Shown piece after piece: positions 1 through 8,500 of a stretch of 20,417 bases of DNA. Positions within the stretch are counted from its first letter, which is position 1. Each line of letters begins with the position of its first letter. Below the pieces are notes generated by a model that had not been told where the DNA came from, did not search any database, and saw only the letters and a list, made by a program, of their open reading frames with translations. Source of the DNA: Streptomyces wedmorensis. Its GTDB lineage: Bacteria > Actinomycetota > Actinomycetes > Streptomycetales > Streptomycetaceae. The stretch is from contig NZ_JNWK01000088.1 of assembly GCF_000716445.1 (NCBI RefSeq), positions 1 to 20,417 of the forward strand, written 5' to 3'. A program made the translations under genes and the position numbers.

Positions 1-6
1 GGCCCT

Positions 7-43
7 GGCCCCGCCCCCCGGGGCCCGGAGGATGGCACCTCCG
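7..43. terminator. Two adjacent G/C hairpins at window start
   Basis: Positions 7-12 (GGCCCC) can pair with 20-25 (GGGGCC), and 26-31 (CGGAGG) with 38-43 (CCTCCG) around a six-base loop. There is no T-run. They lie between an unseen upstream gene and the SRPBCC gene, so they may end an upstream transcript. GC-rich DNA makes short hairpins common, so this is weak. Confidence 0.25.
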
Positions 44-99
44 CCCCCCCTGCCCCACACACGCCCCTCCGCACCTCAGCATCACCAGGAGAAACGATC

Positions 100-519
100 A
101 TGGCCTCGACCTCCGTCAGCCGCGTCGTGCCCGCCTCGCCCCAGAAGGTCTGGGACCTCGTCGGCGGCTTCGACTCCCTCCCCGACTGGCTGCCGTACAT
201 CCCCGAGAGCACCGCGCTCGAAGGCGGCCGGGTCCGCCGCCTGGTGAACCCCGACGGCGACGTGATCATCGAGCGCCTCGTGGACTTCAGCGAGGCCGAA
301 CGGCACTACAGCTACGCCATCCTCCAGGCGCCGTTCCCCGTCGCCGGTTACGTCTCCACCCTCCGCGTGCACACCGTGCCCGGCCGTGACGACCTCGCCG
401 AGGTCCAGTGGTCCGGACGCTTCGACCCGGACGACGTGACCGACGCCGAGGCCGAGGACCTCTTCGCCGGGATCTACCGCGACGGTCTCGAAGCCCTCCA
501 CCAGGCCCTCTCGGCCTGA
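100..519 (+). CDS. SRPBCC (START-like) family protein
   Basis: A 139-residue protein covering one complete START/Bet v1-like helix-grip domain, the group often labelled polyketide cyclase/dehydrase or lipid transport. Visible signs are the N-terminal strand ending VPASPQKVWDLVGGF, the WLPYIPES segment after the first helices, alternating strands through VIIERLVDF, YSYAILQAP and EVQWSGRF, and the C-terminal helix LFAGIYRDGLEALHQALSA that closes the cavity. Such domains bind hydrophobic ligands; no substrate can be read from the sequence. There is no signal peptide or membrane segment, so it is cytosolic. The ATG is fixed by AGGAG at 87-91, eight bases upstream. A 205-bp gap follows before the aldehyde dehydrogenase, so co-transcription is not clear. 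Confidence 0.9.
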   Translation: MASTSVSRVVPASPQKVWDLVGGFDSLPDWLPYIPESTALEGGRVRRLVNPDGDVIIERLVDFSEAERHYSYAILQAPFPVAGYVSTLRVHTVPGRDDLAEVQWSGRFDPDDVTDAEAEDLFAGIYRDGLEALHQALSA

Positions 520-543
520 CTCCGCCCAGTGCCGTGCCGACCA

Positions 544-588
544 CCGGACCGGGTACGCCGCCGGACCGGGTACCTCCCGCGTACCCGG
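544..588. repeat. CCGGACCGGGTAC direct repeat with inverted GTACCCGG
   Basis: CCGGACCGGGTAC occurs at 544-556 and 561-573, a 17-bp period. The second copy's CCGGGTAC (566-573) is inverted as GTACCCGG at 581-588, with a seven-base loop. It lies 25 bp past the SRPBCC stop and 137 bp before the aldehyde dehydrogenase start, so it could be a terminator of the first gene or an operator for the second. The rest of 520-724 shows nothing else I can support. Confidence 0.4.
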
Positions 589-724
589 GCCGCGGGGCGG
601 CGGGGACGGGCCCGGGACGATCGCGTCACGCCGGCCGGTGTCACCCCACCGCCCCGCCCCTGTTGCGCGGGGCCGCTCATGGCGGATGGTTGCAGAGGGG
701 GCCGATGGCACGAGGAGGCACGTC

Positions 725-2122
725 ATGGGCATCGCCACCGTGAACCCCGCGACCGGCGAGACGCTGCGCACCTACGAGGCCCACGGGCCCGAGGAGGTCG
801 AGCGGCGGATCGCCGCCGCGCACGAGGCGTACCGCCAGTACCGCACCACGTCGTTCGCCGAGCGCGCCCGGCTGATGCGCGCCGCGGCGACGCTCCTCGA
901 CGAGGACACCGAGGACATCGCCCGCATCATGACGCTGGAGATGGGCAAGCCGATCGCCGCGGCCCGGGCGGAGGTCGGCAAGTGCGCCAAGGCCATGCGC
1001 TGGTACGCGGCCAACGCGGAGGAACTGCTCGCCGACGAGCACCCCGCCGAGAGCGACGTCCAGGACTCCGGCGCCGACCTCGCCCGCGTCCACTACCGGC
1101 CGCTCGGCCCGATCCTCGCGGTCATGCCGTGGAACTTCCCGCTCTGGCAGGTGATCCGCTTCGCCGCGCCCGCCCTCATGGCGGGCAACACCGGCCTCCT
1201 CAAGCACGCCTCGAACGTGCCGAGGACCGCGCTGTACCTCGGCGACCTCTTCCGCCGTGCCGGATTCCCCGAGGGCTGCTTCCAGGCCCTCCTGATCGGA
1301 TCCCGCGACGTGGAGGCCGTCCTGCGGGACCGCAGGGTCGTGGCGGCCACCCTCACGGGCAGCGAACCGGCGGGGCGGGCCGTCGCCGCCGTCGCGGGCG
1401 ACGAGGTGAAGAAGACCGTCCTGGAACTGGGCGGCAGCGACGCGTTCATCGTCATGCCCTCCGCCGACATCGTCCGGGCCGTGAAGACGGCCGTCACCGC
1501 GCGCGTGCAGAACAACGGCCAGTCGTGCATCGCCGCCAAACGCTTCATCGTCCACCAGGACGTCTACGACGACTTCTCCGAGCGCTTCACCGCCGCCATG
1601 AACGCCCTCACCGTCGGCGACCCGCTCGACGAGTCCACCGACGTCGGCCCCCTCGCCACCGAACAGGGCAGGACCGACGTGGAGGAGCTCGTCGACGACG
1701 CCGTACGCCGCGGCGCCACCGCCCTCTGCGGCGGCCACCGGCCCGAGGACCCGGCGCTCGGACGCGGCTGGTACTACCGGCCCACCGTCCTCACCGGCAT
1801 CACCCCCGAGATGCGGATCCACCACGAGGAGGCCTTCGGCCCGGTCGCCACGGTCTACCCGGTCCGCGACGTCGACGAGGCGGTGGCCGTCGCCAACGAC
1901 TCCCCGTTCGGCCTCAGCTCCAACGTGTGGACCCGCTCCCCGGAGGACATCGCCTTCTTCGTCCGAGACCTGGAGGCCGGCGGCGTCTTCGTCAACGGCA
2001 TGACGGCCTCGCACCCGGCCCTCCCCTTCGGCGGCATCAAGCGCTCCGGGTACGGCAGGGAACTCTCCGGCCACGGCATCCGCGAGTTCTGCAACGCGAC
2101 GACCGTCTGGCAGCGCGCCTGA
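725..2122 (+). CDS. NAD(P)-dependent aldehyde dehydrogenase, succinate-semialdehyde type
   Basis: A 465-residue aldehyde dehydrogenase superfamily enzyme, full length for the family. Catalytic residues are in place: N137 in PWNFP, the general base E234 in LELGGSD, and the nucleophile C268 in [12 protein letters not shown]; the late EEAFGPV motif is present as well. It resembles the GabD2-like succinate-semialdehyde dehydrogenases of actinobacteria, which oxidise succinic semialdehyde to succinate. LLKHAS (K160, S163) in the cofactor site would suit NADP, which is my inference. Several related aldehydes could be the true substrate. Soluble cytosolic enzyme. The ATG at 725 is preferred over the upstream in-frame ATG at 638 because GAGGAGG lies at 712-718, six bases before it, and the family homology begins there. 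The gene is convergent with the PHP gene. Confidence 0.92.
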   Translation: MGIATVNPATGETLRTYEAHGPEEVERRIAAAHEAYRQYRTTSFAERARLMRAAATLLDEDTEDIARIMTLEMGKPIAAARAEVGKCAKAMRWYAANAEELLADEHPAESDVQDSGADLARVHYRPLGPILAVMPWNFPLWQVIRFAAPALMAGNTGLLKHASNVPRTALYLGDLFRRAGFPEGCFQALLIGSRDVEAVLRDRRVVAATLTGSEPAGRAVAAVAGDEVKKTVLELGGSDAFIVMPSADIVRAVKTAVTARVQNNGQSCIAAKRFIVHQDVYDDFSERFTAAMNALTVGDPLDESTDVGPLATEQGRTDVEELVDDAVRRGATALCGGHRPEDPALGRGWYYRPTVLTGITPEMRIHHEEAFGPVATVYPVRDVDEAVAVANDSPFGLSSNVWTRSPEDIAFFVRDLEAGGVFVNGMTASHPALPFGGIKRSGYGRELSGHGIREFCNATTVWQRA

Positions 2123-2133
2123 CGCACACCCCC

Positions 2134-2152
2134 GGGCCTGCCGACAGGACCC
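2134..2152. terminator. Short hairpin between convergent genes
   Basis: GGGCCTG (2134-2140) can pair with CAGGACCC (2145-2152) around CCGA with one bulged A. It sits in the 45-bp gap between two convergent stops, where a bidirectional terminator is expected. It lacks a T-run. Confidence 0.35.
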
Positions 2153-2167
2153 CGGCCGCGCCGGGCG

Positions 2168-3193
2168 TCAGCACCGCGTCCACTCCGACAGCCGGTCCGC
2201 CGACCAGGTGTTGATCACCCGATCCTGCGGCACCCCGCACTCCTCGGCCCGGGCGCACCCCAGGATCTGCCACTCCAGCTGACCGGGCGCGTGCGCGTCG
2301 GTGTCCACGGCGAAGCAGGCACCCGCGTCCACCGCGAGGCGCAGGAGCCGGCGGGGCGGATCGAGACGCTCGGGGCGGCTGTTGATCTCCACGGCGGTTC
2401 CCGACTCGGCGCACGCGGCGAAGACCCGCTCGGCGTCGAACGCCGACTCGGGCCGCAGCCGCCCGCCGGCCACGAGCCGCCCCGTGCAGTGCCCGAGGAC
2501 GTGCATCAGCGGATCGCGCACCGCGCGCTCCAGGCGGCGGGTCATCGCGCGCGCGTCCATCCGGAGCTTCGAGTGCACCGAACCGACCACCAGGTCCAGG
2601 CGGGCGAGCAACTCCCGCTCCTGGTCGAGGGAACCGTCGTCCAGGATGTCGCACTCGATCCCGGTCAGCAGACGGAACGGCGCCCACTCCTCGTTCAGCC
2701 GCGCCACCATGTCCAGCTGCTCCCGCAGCCGCTCCGGGGACAGGCCCCGCGCCACCGTCAGCCGGGGCGAGTGGTCGGTGAGGACCGCCCACTCGTGCCC
2801 GAGCGCCGCCGCCGCACGCCCCATGTCCTCGATCGTGGCGCCGCCGTCGGACCAGTCCGAGTGCAGGTGGCAGTCGCCGCGCAGGGCCGCCCGGAGCGCC
2901 TCGCCGCCGCTCCCCGTGCCGCCGGACGCGAGCGACTCCTCGAGTTCCCGCTCCAGCCCCGCCAGGTACTCCGGCACCTGACCGGCCAGGGCCTCGCGGA
3001 CCACCGCCGCGGTCTTCGGCCCGAGGCCCTTCACACCCTCCAAGGTGCCCGCGGCGGCGCGCCGGGCCGCCTCGCCCTCGGGCAGCGCGGCGAGTGCGGC
3101 GGAGGCCGTCCGGAAGGCCTTCGCCCGGTACCCGGGGGCCTGGGCGCGCTCCAGGAGGAACGCGATCCGGTTCAGCGCGGCCACAGGGTCCAT
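2168..3193 (-). CDS. PHP-domain metal-dependent phosphoesterase with helix-hairpin-helix motif
   Basis: A 341-residue protein. Residues 1-80 form a helical region with an HhH-like LEGVKGLGPKTAAVV (51-65), as in the N-terminus of PolX polymerases. Residues 105-310 form a PHP domain with the expected ligands: HLHSDWSDG (H109, H111, D116), LTDHS (H141), GIECDIL (E180), VGSVHS (H207), GHCTGR (H235), EINSRPERLD, and DTDAH (D299, H301). It therefore looks like a PolX C-terminal half without the nucleotidyltransferase palm. Known PHP domains hydrolyse phosphoesters, from histidinol phosphate to DNA 3' ends; which applies here is open, though the HhH motif favours a nucleic-acid substrate. The start has GGAGGG about five bases upstream. 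It begins 18 bp after the stop of the SpoIIE-type gene, so the two probably share a transcript. Confidence 0.88.
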   Translation of the reverse strand: MDPVAALNRIAFLLERAQAPGYRAKAFRTASAALAALPEGEAARRAAAGTLEGVKGLGPKTAAVVREALAGQVPEYLAGLERELEESLASGGTGSGGEALRAALRGDCHLHSDWSDGGATIEDMGRAAAALGHEWAVLTDHSPRLTVARGLSPERLREQLDMVARLNEEWAPFRLLTGIECDILDDGSLDQERELLARLDLVVGSVHSKLRMDARAMTRRLERAVRDPLMHVLGHCTGRLVAGGRLRPESAFDAERVFAACAESGTAVEINSRPERLDPPRRLLRLAVDAGACFAVDTDAHAPGQLEWQILGCARAEECGVPQDRVINTWSADRLSEWTRC

Positions 3194-3211
3194 GACGTCC
3201 CTCCGCAGTCC

Positions 3212-5296
3212 TCAGGTGCCGTTCGCCGTGACGTCGGCCGGCACCGTCGCCGGACCGATCTCGCACCACACGGCCTTGCCCTCGCCCCGCGGCTCGACCC
3301 CCCACCGGGAGGCGAGCGCGTCGAGGAGGAGCAGTCCGCGCCCCGAGGTGGCGGCCTCCCCGGGAGTACGCCGGCGGGGCCAGGCGCTCGACCGGTCCTG
3401 CACCGAGAGCCGTACCCGCCGCACCGGCTCGGGCAGCACCTCGAGGGTCAGCACCGCGCCGCCCTCGGTGTGCAGCAGCACGTTGACGAGGAGTTCGCCC
3501 GTCAGCAGCTCGGCGTCGTCGGACAGCTCCGGCATGCCCCAGTCGCTGAGCGCCTGCCCGACCGCCGCCCGCGCGTCCGAGAGGCCCTGCGGATCGGCCT
3601 GGTGGATGTACTGGTGGATGCGCGGTGCCCGGGGCGTGCCGGGGTCCGGGCTGCGCCGCAGCACCAGGAGCGCCACGTCGTCGCCCGAGCCCCAGCGTTC
3701 CCAGAGCCGCTCGGAGAGGTGGTCGGCGAGGGCCTCCGCCTGCGGCGGGCCGCTGCTGATCGCCTCCGAGAGCGCGGCCAGACCCGCGTCGATGTCGGAG
3801 TCGGGCTGTTCGACGAGCCCGTCCGTGCAGAGCACCAGCGTCTCCCCGGGAACCAGGTCGAGCCGGGTCTCCGGGAACTCCTCGTCCCCGAACACCGTCG
3901 CCAGGCCCAGCGGCAGGCCGCCCCGCAGCTTGGGCTGCCCGACCCGGCCGTCGGTGTGCCGGATCATCGGACCGAGGTGCCCGGCCCGTACGGCACGCAG
4001 GGTGCCGCTCGCCAGGTCGACCTGCGCGTACGTGCACGTCGCGAAGCGGTCGGTGTCGAGATCGGCGAGAAACCGGGAGGCGCGGGCGAGCACCGTCGAC
4101 GGGGCGTGGCCCTCGCCCGCGTACGCGCGCAGGGCGATCCGCAGCTGCCCCATGATGGCGGCGGCGTGCGTGTCGTGGCCCTGGACGTCGCCCACGACGA
4201 TGCCGACCCGGCCGCGGGGCAGCGCGATCACGTCGTACCAGTCGCCGCCGACCTGCCGGCCGCTCCACGCCGCGTGGTACCGCACCGCGATCTCGCCGCC
4301 GGTGATCTGCGGGATCCGCCGCGGCAGCATCGTCGACTGGAGCCCGGTCGCGAGCTCCCGCTCCTCGTCGAAGAGGATCGCCCGCTGGAGCGACTGGGCG
4401 ACGATCGCCGCGAGCCCCAGTGCCAGGTTGCGTTCGTCCGGGTTGAACGCGGTGCGCCCCCGGTAGAAGAGCGCCATGCCACCGAGCGAACGGGCCTGCG
4501 CCACCAGCGGCAGGTAGCACGCGGCCCGGAACGGGAGCCGCTCCACGTACGGGGCGAGCTCCGGGAAGTCCCGCCCGAGCGTCGGGAACGAGGGGACGAA
4601 CCGGGGCCGCCCGCTCAGCACCGCCTCGGCCAAGGGCAGCCCCCGGTCGAGCCGCCGGGTGCGGAAGTCGTTCAGCACGTCCAGCGAGTCGCCGCTGAGC
4701 GCGATGACGTTGAGGGAACCGTTCTCGACGAGCCCGAGTGCGAGCCCGTCCGCGCCGAGCCGCGCCAGCCCGCCGGGACCCGTCAGGGCGGCCGTGACGT
4801 CGTCCACCGTCACCGCCCGCGACAGCGCGTTCGTCGTGCGCTCGACGATGCTCGTCTGGACCTCGCGCCGCTTCTCCAGCTCCTGGACGAAGGCGAAGTT
4901 CGTGACCTCGGCGGTCGTGTCCCGCACGATGCCCACGATCCGCCGCGCCCGCCCGTCAGGGGACCGCAGGATCCGCGCCTGTACGTGCGTCCAGTGGGGT
5001 GACCCGTCGGCCTGCGGGATCGGGAAGTGCGCCGTGTACGAGACCGCGCCGCTCCTGACGGCCTTCCGCACGACCTCCTCCAGCCGCGACCGCTCCTCGG
5101 GAGCCAGGCGCGCGACGAGCGAGACGGGCCGCCCGTCGTGGTCCGCCGGGGCCAGCCCGAAGACCAGCAGCCCCGACTCGTCGACATCGATGGTGCCCGT
5201 GTCGAGATCCCAGTCGAAGCTGCCGGTCCGGTTCATGGCGAGCCACTCGGCGGGCCCGATCTCGCCATTGCGCGCATGCCGGTCGTCATCGGTCAT
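3212..5296 (-). CDS. PAS-GAF-SpoIIE PP2C phosphatase with C-terminal HATPase domain
   Basis: A 694-residue soluble regulator. Order of domains: PAS about 17-130 (TGSFDWDLDTGTI, IVGIVRDTTAE), GAF about 145-305 ending in a helix that leads into the phosphatase, SpoIIE/PP2C phosphatase about 320-550, and a GHKL ATPase of the anti-sigma type about 560-685. PP2C metal residues are seen in GGDWYD (D352), VGDVQGHD (D370), CTDGLVE (D491) and SGDDVALLV (D539/D540). The ATPase has an N box (ELLVNVLLHTEGG, N605) and a glycine box (SGRGLLLLDAL). Streptomyces has many such proteins; they act in partner-switching on anti-sigma-factor antagonists, responding to ligand or redox input through PAS and GAF. The start is uncertain: ATGs at 5296, 5305 and 5344 are in frame; 5296 begins where the conserved part starts. 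It is divergent from the SARP gene and upstream of the PHP gene. Confidence 0.9.
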   Translation of the reverse strand: MTDDDRHARNGEIGPAEWLAMNRTGSFDWDLDTGTIDVDESGLLVFGLAPADHDGRPVSLVARLAPEERSRLEEVVRKAVRSGAVSYTAHFPIPQADGSPHWTHVQARILRSPDGRARRIVGIVRDTTAEVTNFAFVQELEKRREVQTSIVERTTNALSRAVTVDDVTAALTGPGGLARLGADGLALGLVENGSLNVIALSGDSLDVLNDFRTRRLDRGLPLAEAVLSGRPRFVPSFPTLGRDFPELAPYVERLPFRAACYLPLVAQARSLGGMALFYRGRTAFNPDERNLALGLAAIVAQSLQRAILFDEERELATGLQSTMLPRRIPQITGGEIAVRYHAAWSGRQVGGDWYDVIALPRGRVGIVVGDVQGHDTHAAAIMGQLRIALRAYAGEGHAPSTVLARASRFLADLDTDRFATCTYAQVDLASGTLRAVRAGHLGPMIRHTDGRVGQPKLRGGLPLGLATVFGDEEFPETRLDLVPGETLVLCTDGLVEQPDSDIDAGLAALSEAISSGPPQAEALADHLSERLWERWGSGDDVALLVLRRSPDPGTPRAPRIHQYIHQADPQGLSDARAAVGQALSDWGMPELSDDAELLTGELLVNVLLHTEGGAVLTLEVLPEPVRRVRLSVQDRSSAWPRRRTPGEAATSGRGLLLLDALASRWGVEPRGEGKAVWCEIGPATVPADVTANGT

Positions 5297-5360
5297 CCCC
5301 CTCATTGTCGAACCCGCACCCCGTCGACGCCATGGCGGTGACACGGCGTGGCGCGAGTTC

Positions 5361-5510
5361 GCCGGACCCGAGCCGGATCCGGGCGCGCGGGCGACGAGCC
5401 GGTTCCCGGGCGCCCGGGAACCCCGTGCGCCGGACCCGGGCCGGGCCGAGGCGCGCGGCGACCCCGCCGTGGTGGACCCGCGCCCGGCCCGGACGCCCGG
5501 AAACCCCGTG
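5361..5510. promoter_or_regulatory. Divergent control region: 22-bp palindrome and direct repeats
   Basis: Between the divergent SpoIIE-type and SARP genes, 5401-5411 (GGTTCCCGGGC) and 5412-5422 form a perfect 22-bp palindrome with no spacer. Its right part with flank, CGCCCGGGAACCCCGTG (5411-5427), recurs with one mismatch at 5494-5510, ending 33 bp before the SARP start. A second pair, GCCGGACCCGAGCCGG at 5361-5376 and the same with one change at 5429-5444, lies around it. The arrangement suits an operator shared by both genes, perhaps bound by the SARP protein, but this is inference. Confidence 0.5.
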
Positions 5511-5531
5511 ATCCTCCGGCCCCCGCCGGGG

Positions 5532-5537
5532 CAGAAT
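5532..5537 (+). promoter_or_regulatory. Candidate -10 box for a leaderless SARP transcript
   Basis: CAGAAT ends six bases before the GTG at 5544, the spacing seen for leaderless streptomycete transcripts whose 5' end is the start codon. No strong -35 hexamer was seen, and no good Shine-Dalgarno sequence precedes the GTG, which fits a leaderless start. Confidence 0.35.
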
Positions 5538-5543
5538 GAGCCG

Positions 5544-8500
5544 GTGCAGCCGCCCTACCGCGTTCTCGGTCCGTGCCAGGCCCTCCGTACCGACGACGGG
5601 AAGGAGGCCGTCCTGGGCGGTGCCAGGCTCCGGGCGCTGTTCACCGCGCTTGCCGCGGCGGGCGGGCGGGCGGTGGTTCCCGGCGCGCTGATCGACCAGG
5701 TGTGGACCGACGGCGACACGGCCGACGGACAGGACCGTACGGCGGCGCTCCAGGCCCTCGTCGGGCGCCTGCGCAAGGCCCTCGGCAGGGAGGCCGTCGT
5801 CTCGACGCCCGGCGGTGGCTACCGGCTCGCCGGCGGTCCGGACGCCGTCGACCTCCACCGGTTCGAACGGCTGGCCGCCGAGGGAGCCGCCGCCCTCGCC
5901 GACCGGCACCCCGAGCGGGCGGCCGCGCTCCTCGACGAGGCGCTGGACCTGTGGCAGGGGCCCGCCCTCGCGGACCTGCCCGGCCGGGACACCGACCCCC
6001 TGGCCGTACGGGTCACCCGACGCCACGCACAGGCGCGCCGGGACCGCCTCGCCGCCGACCTCGCCCTCGGGCGGGCCGCCACCGCCCTCGCCCCGCTCGC
6101 CGCCCTCGCCGCCGGCGAACCGCTCGACGAGCCCCTCCAGGCCCTCCGGATCCGCGCCCTGCGCGAGGCCGGCCGCCCCGCCGAGGCCCTGGAGGCCTAC
6201 GAGGAGGTACGCGCGACCCTCGCGGACCGCCTGGGCACGGACCCCGGCCCCGAGCTGCGCTCCCTGCACGCCGAACTCCTCACGGCGGACGCGCCCGGGT
6301 CGGCGGCGCCCTCGGGTGGGCACGCGGCGGCGGGGTCCGGCTCGCAACCGGCGGCGCGGCCCGGTTCGCGCGTGGCTGCGTCGCCCGGCGCGCGGGCGGC
6401 CGACGGGCCCGGCCCGCACGTGCGGGCACGGACCCCCGGGTACGCGGGCGTACCCGTCCTCCCGGCGCGGCTGACGTCCTTCATCGGCCGTGACGAGGAA
6501 CTGGACGTCCTCGCGGGCGCGTGGGACCGGCGGCGGTTGCTCACCCTCACCGGGCCGGGAGGAGTGGGGAAGACGCGGCTGGCCCTGGAGGCGGCCGAGA
6601 CCTACGAGGGCCGGGTCCACCTGGCCGAACTCGCGTCCGTCCGCGACGGGTCCACGGTCGCCGCTGCCGTTCTCACCGCGCTCGGCGCCCGCGACACCCA
6701 GCTCTGGCACCGCCCCGCCGTCGCCGAGCCCGACGCGGCGGACCCGTACGCCTCCCTCGTGGAGCACTGCGCGGGACGCCGGATGCTGCTCGTCCTCGAC
6801 AACTGCGAGCACGTGGTCGACGTGGCGGCGGACCTCACCCAGGCGCTGCTCACCCGGTGCCCCGGTGTGACCGTCCTCGCGACGAGCCGGGAACCGCTGG
6901 GCGTGCCCGGCGAGGCGGTGCACCCGCTGGGGCCGCTGCCGGCGGATGCGGCGCTGCGACTGCTCGGCGAGCGGGGCGCGGCGGCGCGCCCGGGGTTCGC
7001 CGTGGAGGAGGACACGAAGGCCGCGCAGGAGGTCTGCCGCCGCCTCGACGGGCTGCCGCTGGCGATCGAACTGGCCGCGGCCCGGCTGCGGATGCTGACC
7101 CTGCGCCAGATCGCGGACCGGCTCGACGACCGGTTCCGGCTGCTCACCTCGGGCGCGCGGACCCTGCTGCCGCGCCAGCAGACGCTGCGGGCGGTGGTGG
7201 ACTGGTCGTGGGACCTCCTCGACGACGTGGAGCGCGCGGTCCTGCGGCGGCTGTCGGTGTTCACGGGCGGGTGCGATCCGGCGGCGGCCGAAACGGTGTG
7301 CGCCGACGGGGACCCCGGCGGTTTCCACGGCGCGGCCGGGGACCTCCCCGCCGACGGGGCCCCTGGTGGCGTCCACGGCGCGGCCGCCACTTCCGGCGGG
7401 GAGATCCCCGGCGGTGTCCACGGCGCGGCAGTCACCTCTGACGGGGCCGTCGGCGGTGGCCACCGTGCGGCCCCCACCGCCGACGGGGAGGCACCCGCCG
7501 CCGTCCACCGCGCGGCCGCCCCCGCCGACGTCCTGCACGTGCTCGGCGCGCTGGTCGACAAGTCGCTCGTGGTCGCCGTGCCGGGTGAGGCCGGCATGCG
7601 GTACCGGCTCCTGGAGACCGTCGCGGAGTACGCCGGGGGGCGGCTCGACGAGGCGGGGGAGCGGGCTGTGACCGAGCACCGCCACCTCACGTACTACCGC
7701 GAGCTGGCCCGCCGTACCGACCCGGAACTGCGCGGTGCGGGTCAGGTCGAGGCGATCGCCCGCTTCGAGCGCGAGCACGACAACCTGCGGGGCGCGCTGC
7801 GGACGGCGGTGCGGCGCGGGGACGAGCAGGAGGCGCTCTGCCTGGTGCACTGCCTCGGCTGGTTCTGGCAGCTGCGGAACCACACGGTCGACGCCCGGAC
7901 CTGGGCCGTGGAGGCGGCCCGGCTGGGCCCGGACCCGTTCCGCGAGCCCGTCCGTGCGGCCGGGCCGTTCGACGGCCGGTGCGTGGACGTGCCGCCGCCG
8001 TGGACCGGCGAGCGGCTGTGGGAGGCGCGGCGCGGCGGGCAGATGTACGCGCTGGCGACCGAGGGAGGCGAGGGCGCCACCGCACTCGAACGGCCGGGGA
8101 CGCACGCCCGGCTCGCGGCGCTCGTCTCCGCGTACCGTCCCGGTCTGCCGCAGACCTGCCGCCAGCCGGCGACGATGTGGTACTTCGCCCGCCTCATGAC
8201 CGGCGAGCTGCGCACGCTCGACGAGACGCTGGCGCTCACCGTCGCCGACTGCCGCGACCACGGCACCGGCTGGGAGCTGGGCTTCGCCCTCCTGATGCGG
8301 GCCAAACTCCTGGGCCACGGTCCCGACGACGCCGCCGAGGCCCTCGCCCTGTTCGAGGCCGCCGGGGACTCCTGGGGCACCGCCGAATCCCTGTCGGCCC
8401 GGGGCGAGGCCTACGAACGCGCCGGGCGGCTCCCCGAGGCGGCCGCCGACTTCGAGCGCGCCGCCCGGGCAGCCGCGCGCGTCGGCGCCCGCTCCCAGGT

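Noticed and set aside
2291..5002. Plus-strand open frame of 903 codons opposite the PHP and SpoIIE-type genes
   Set aside because: Arg/Gln/Gly-rich shadow translation; the minus strand holds intact catalytic motifs in both genes.
4659..5543. Upstream extension of the SARP frame
   Set aside because: It overlaps the SpoIIE-type gene on the other strand and lacks similarity to SARP N-termini; the family match starts at the GTG at 5544.
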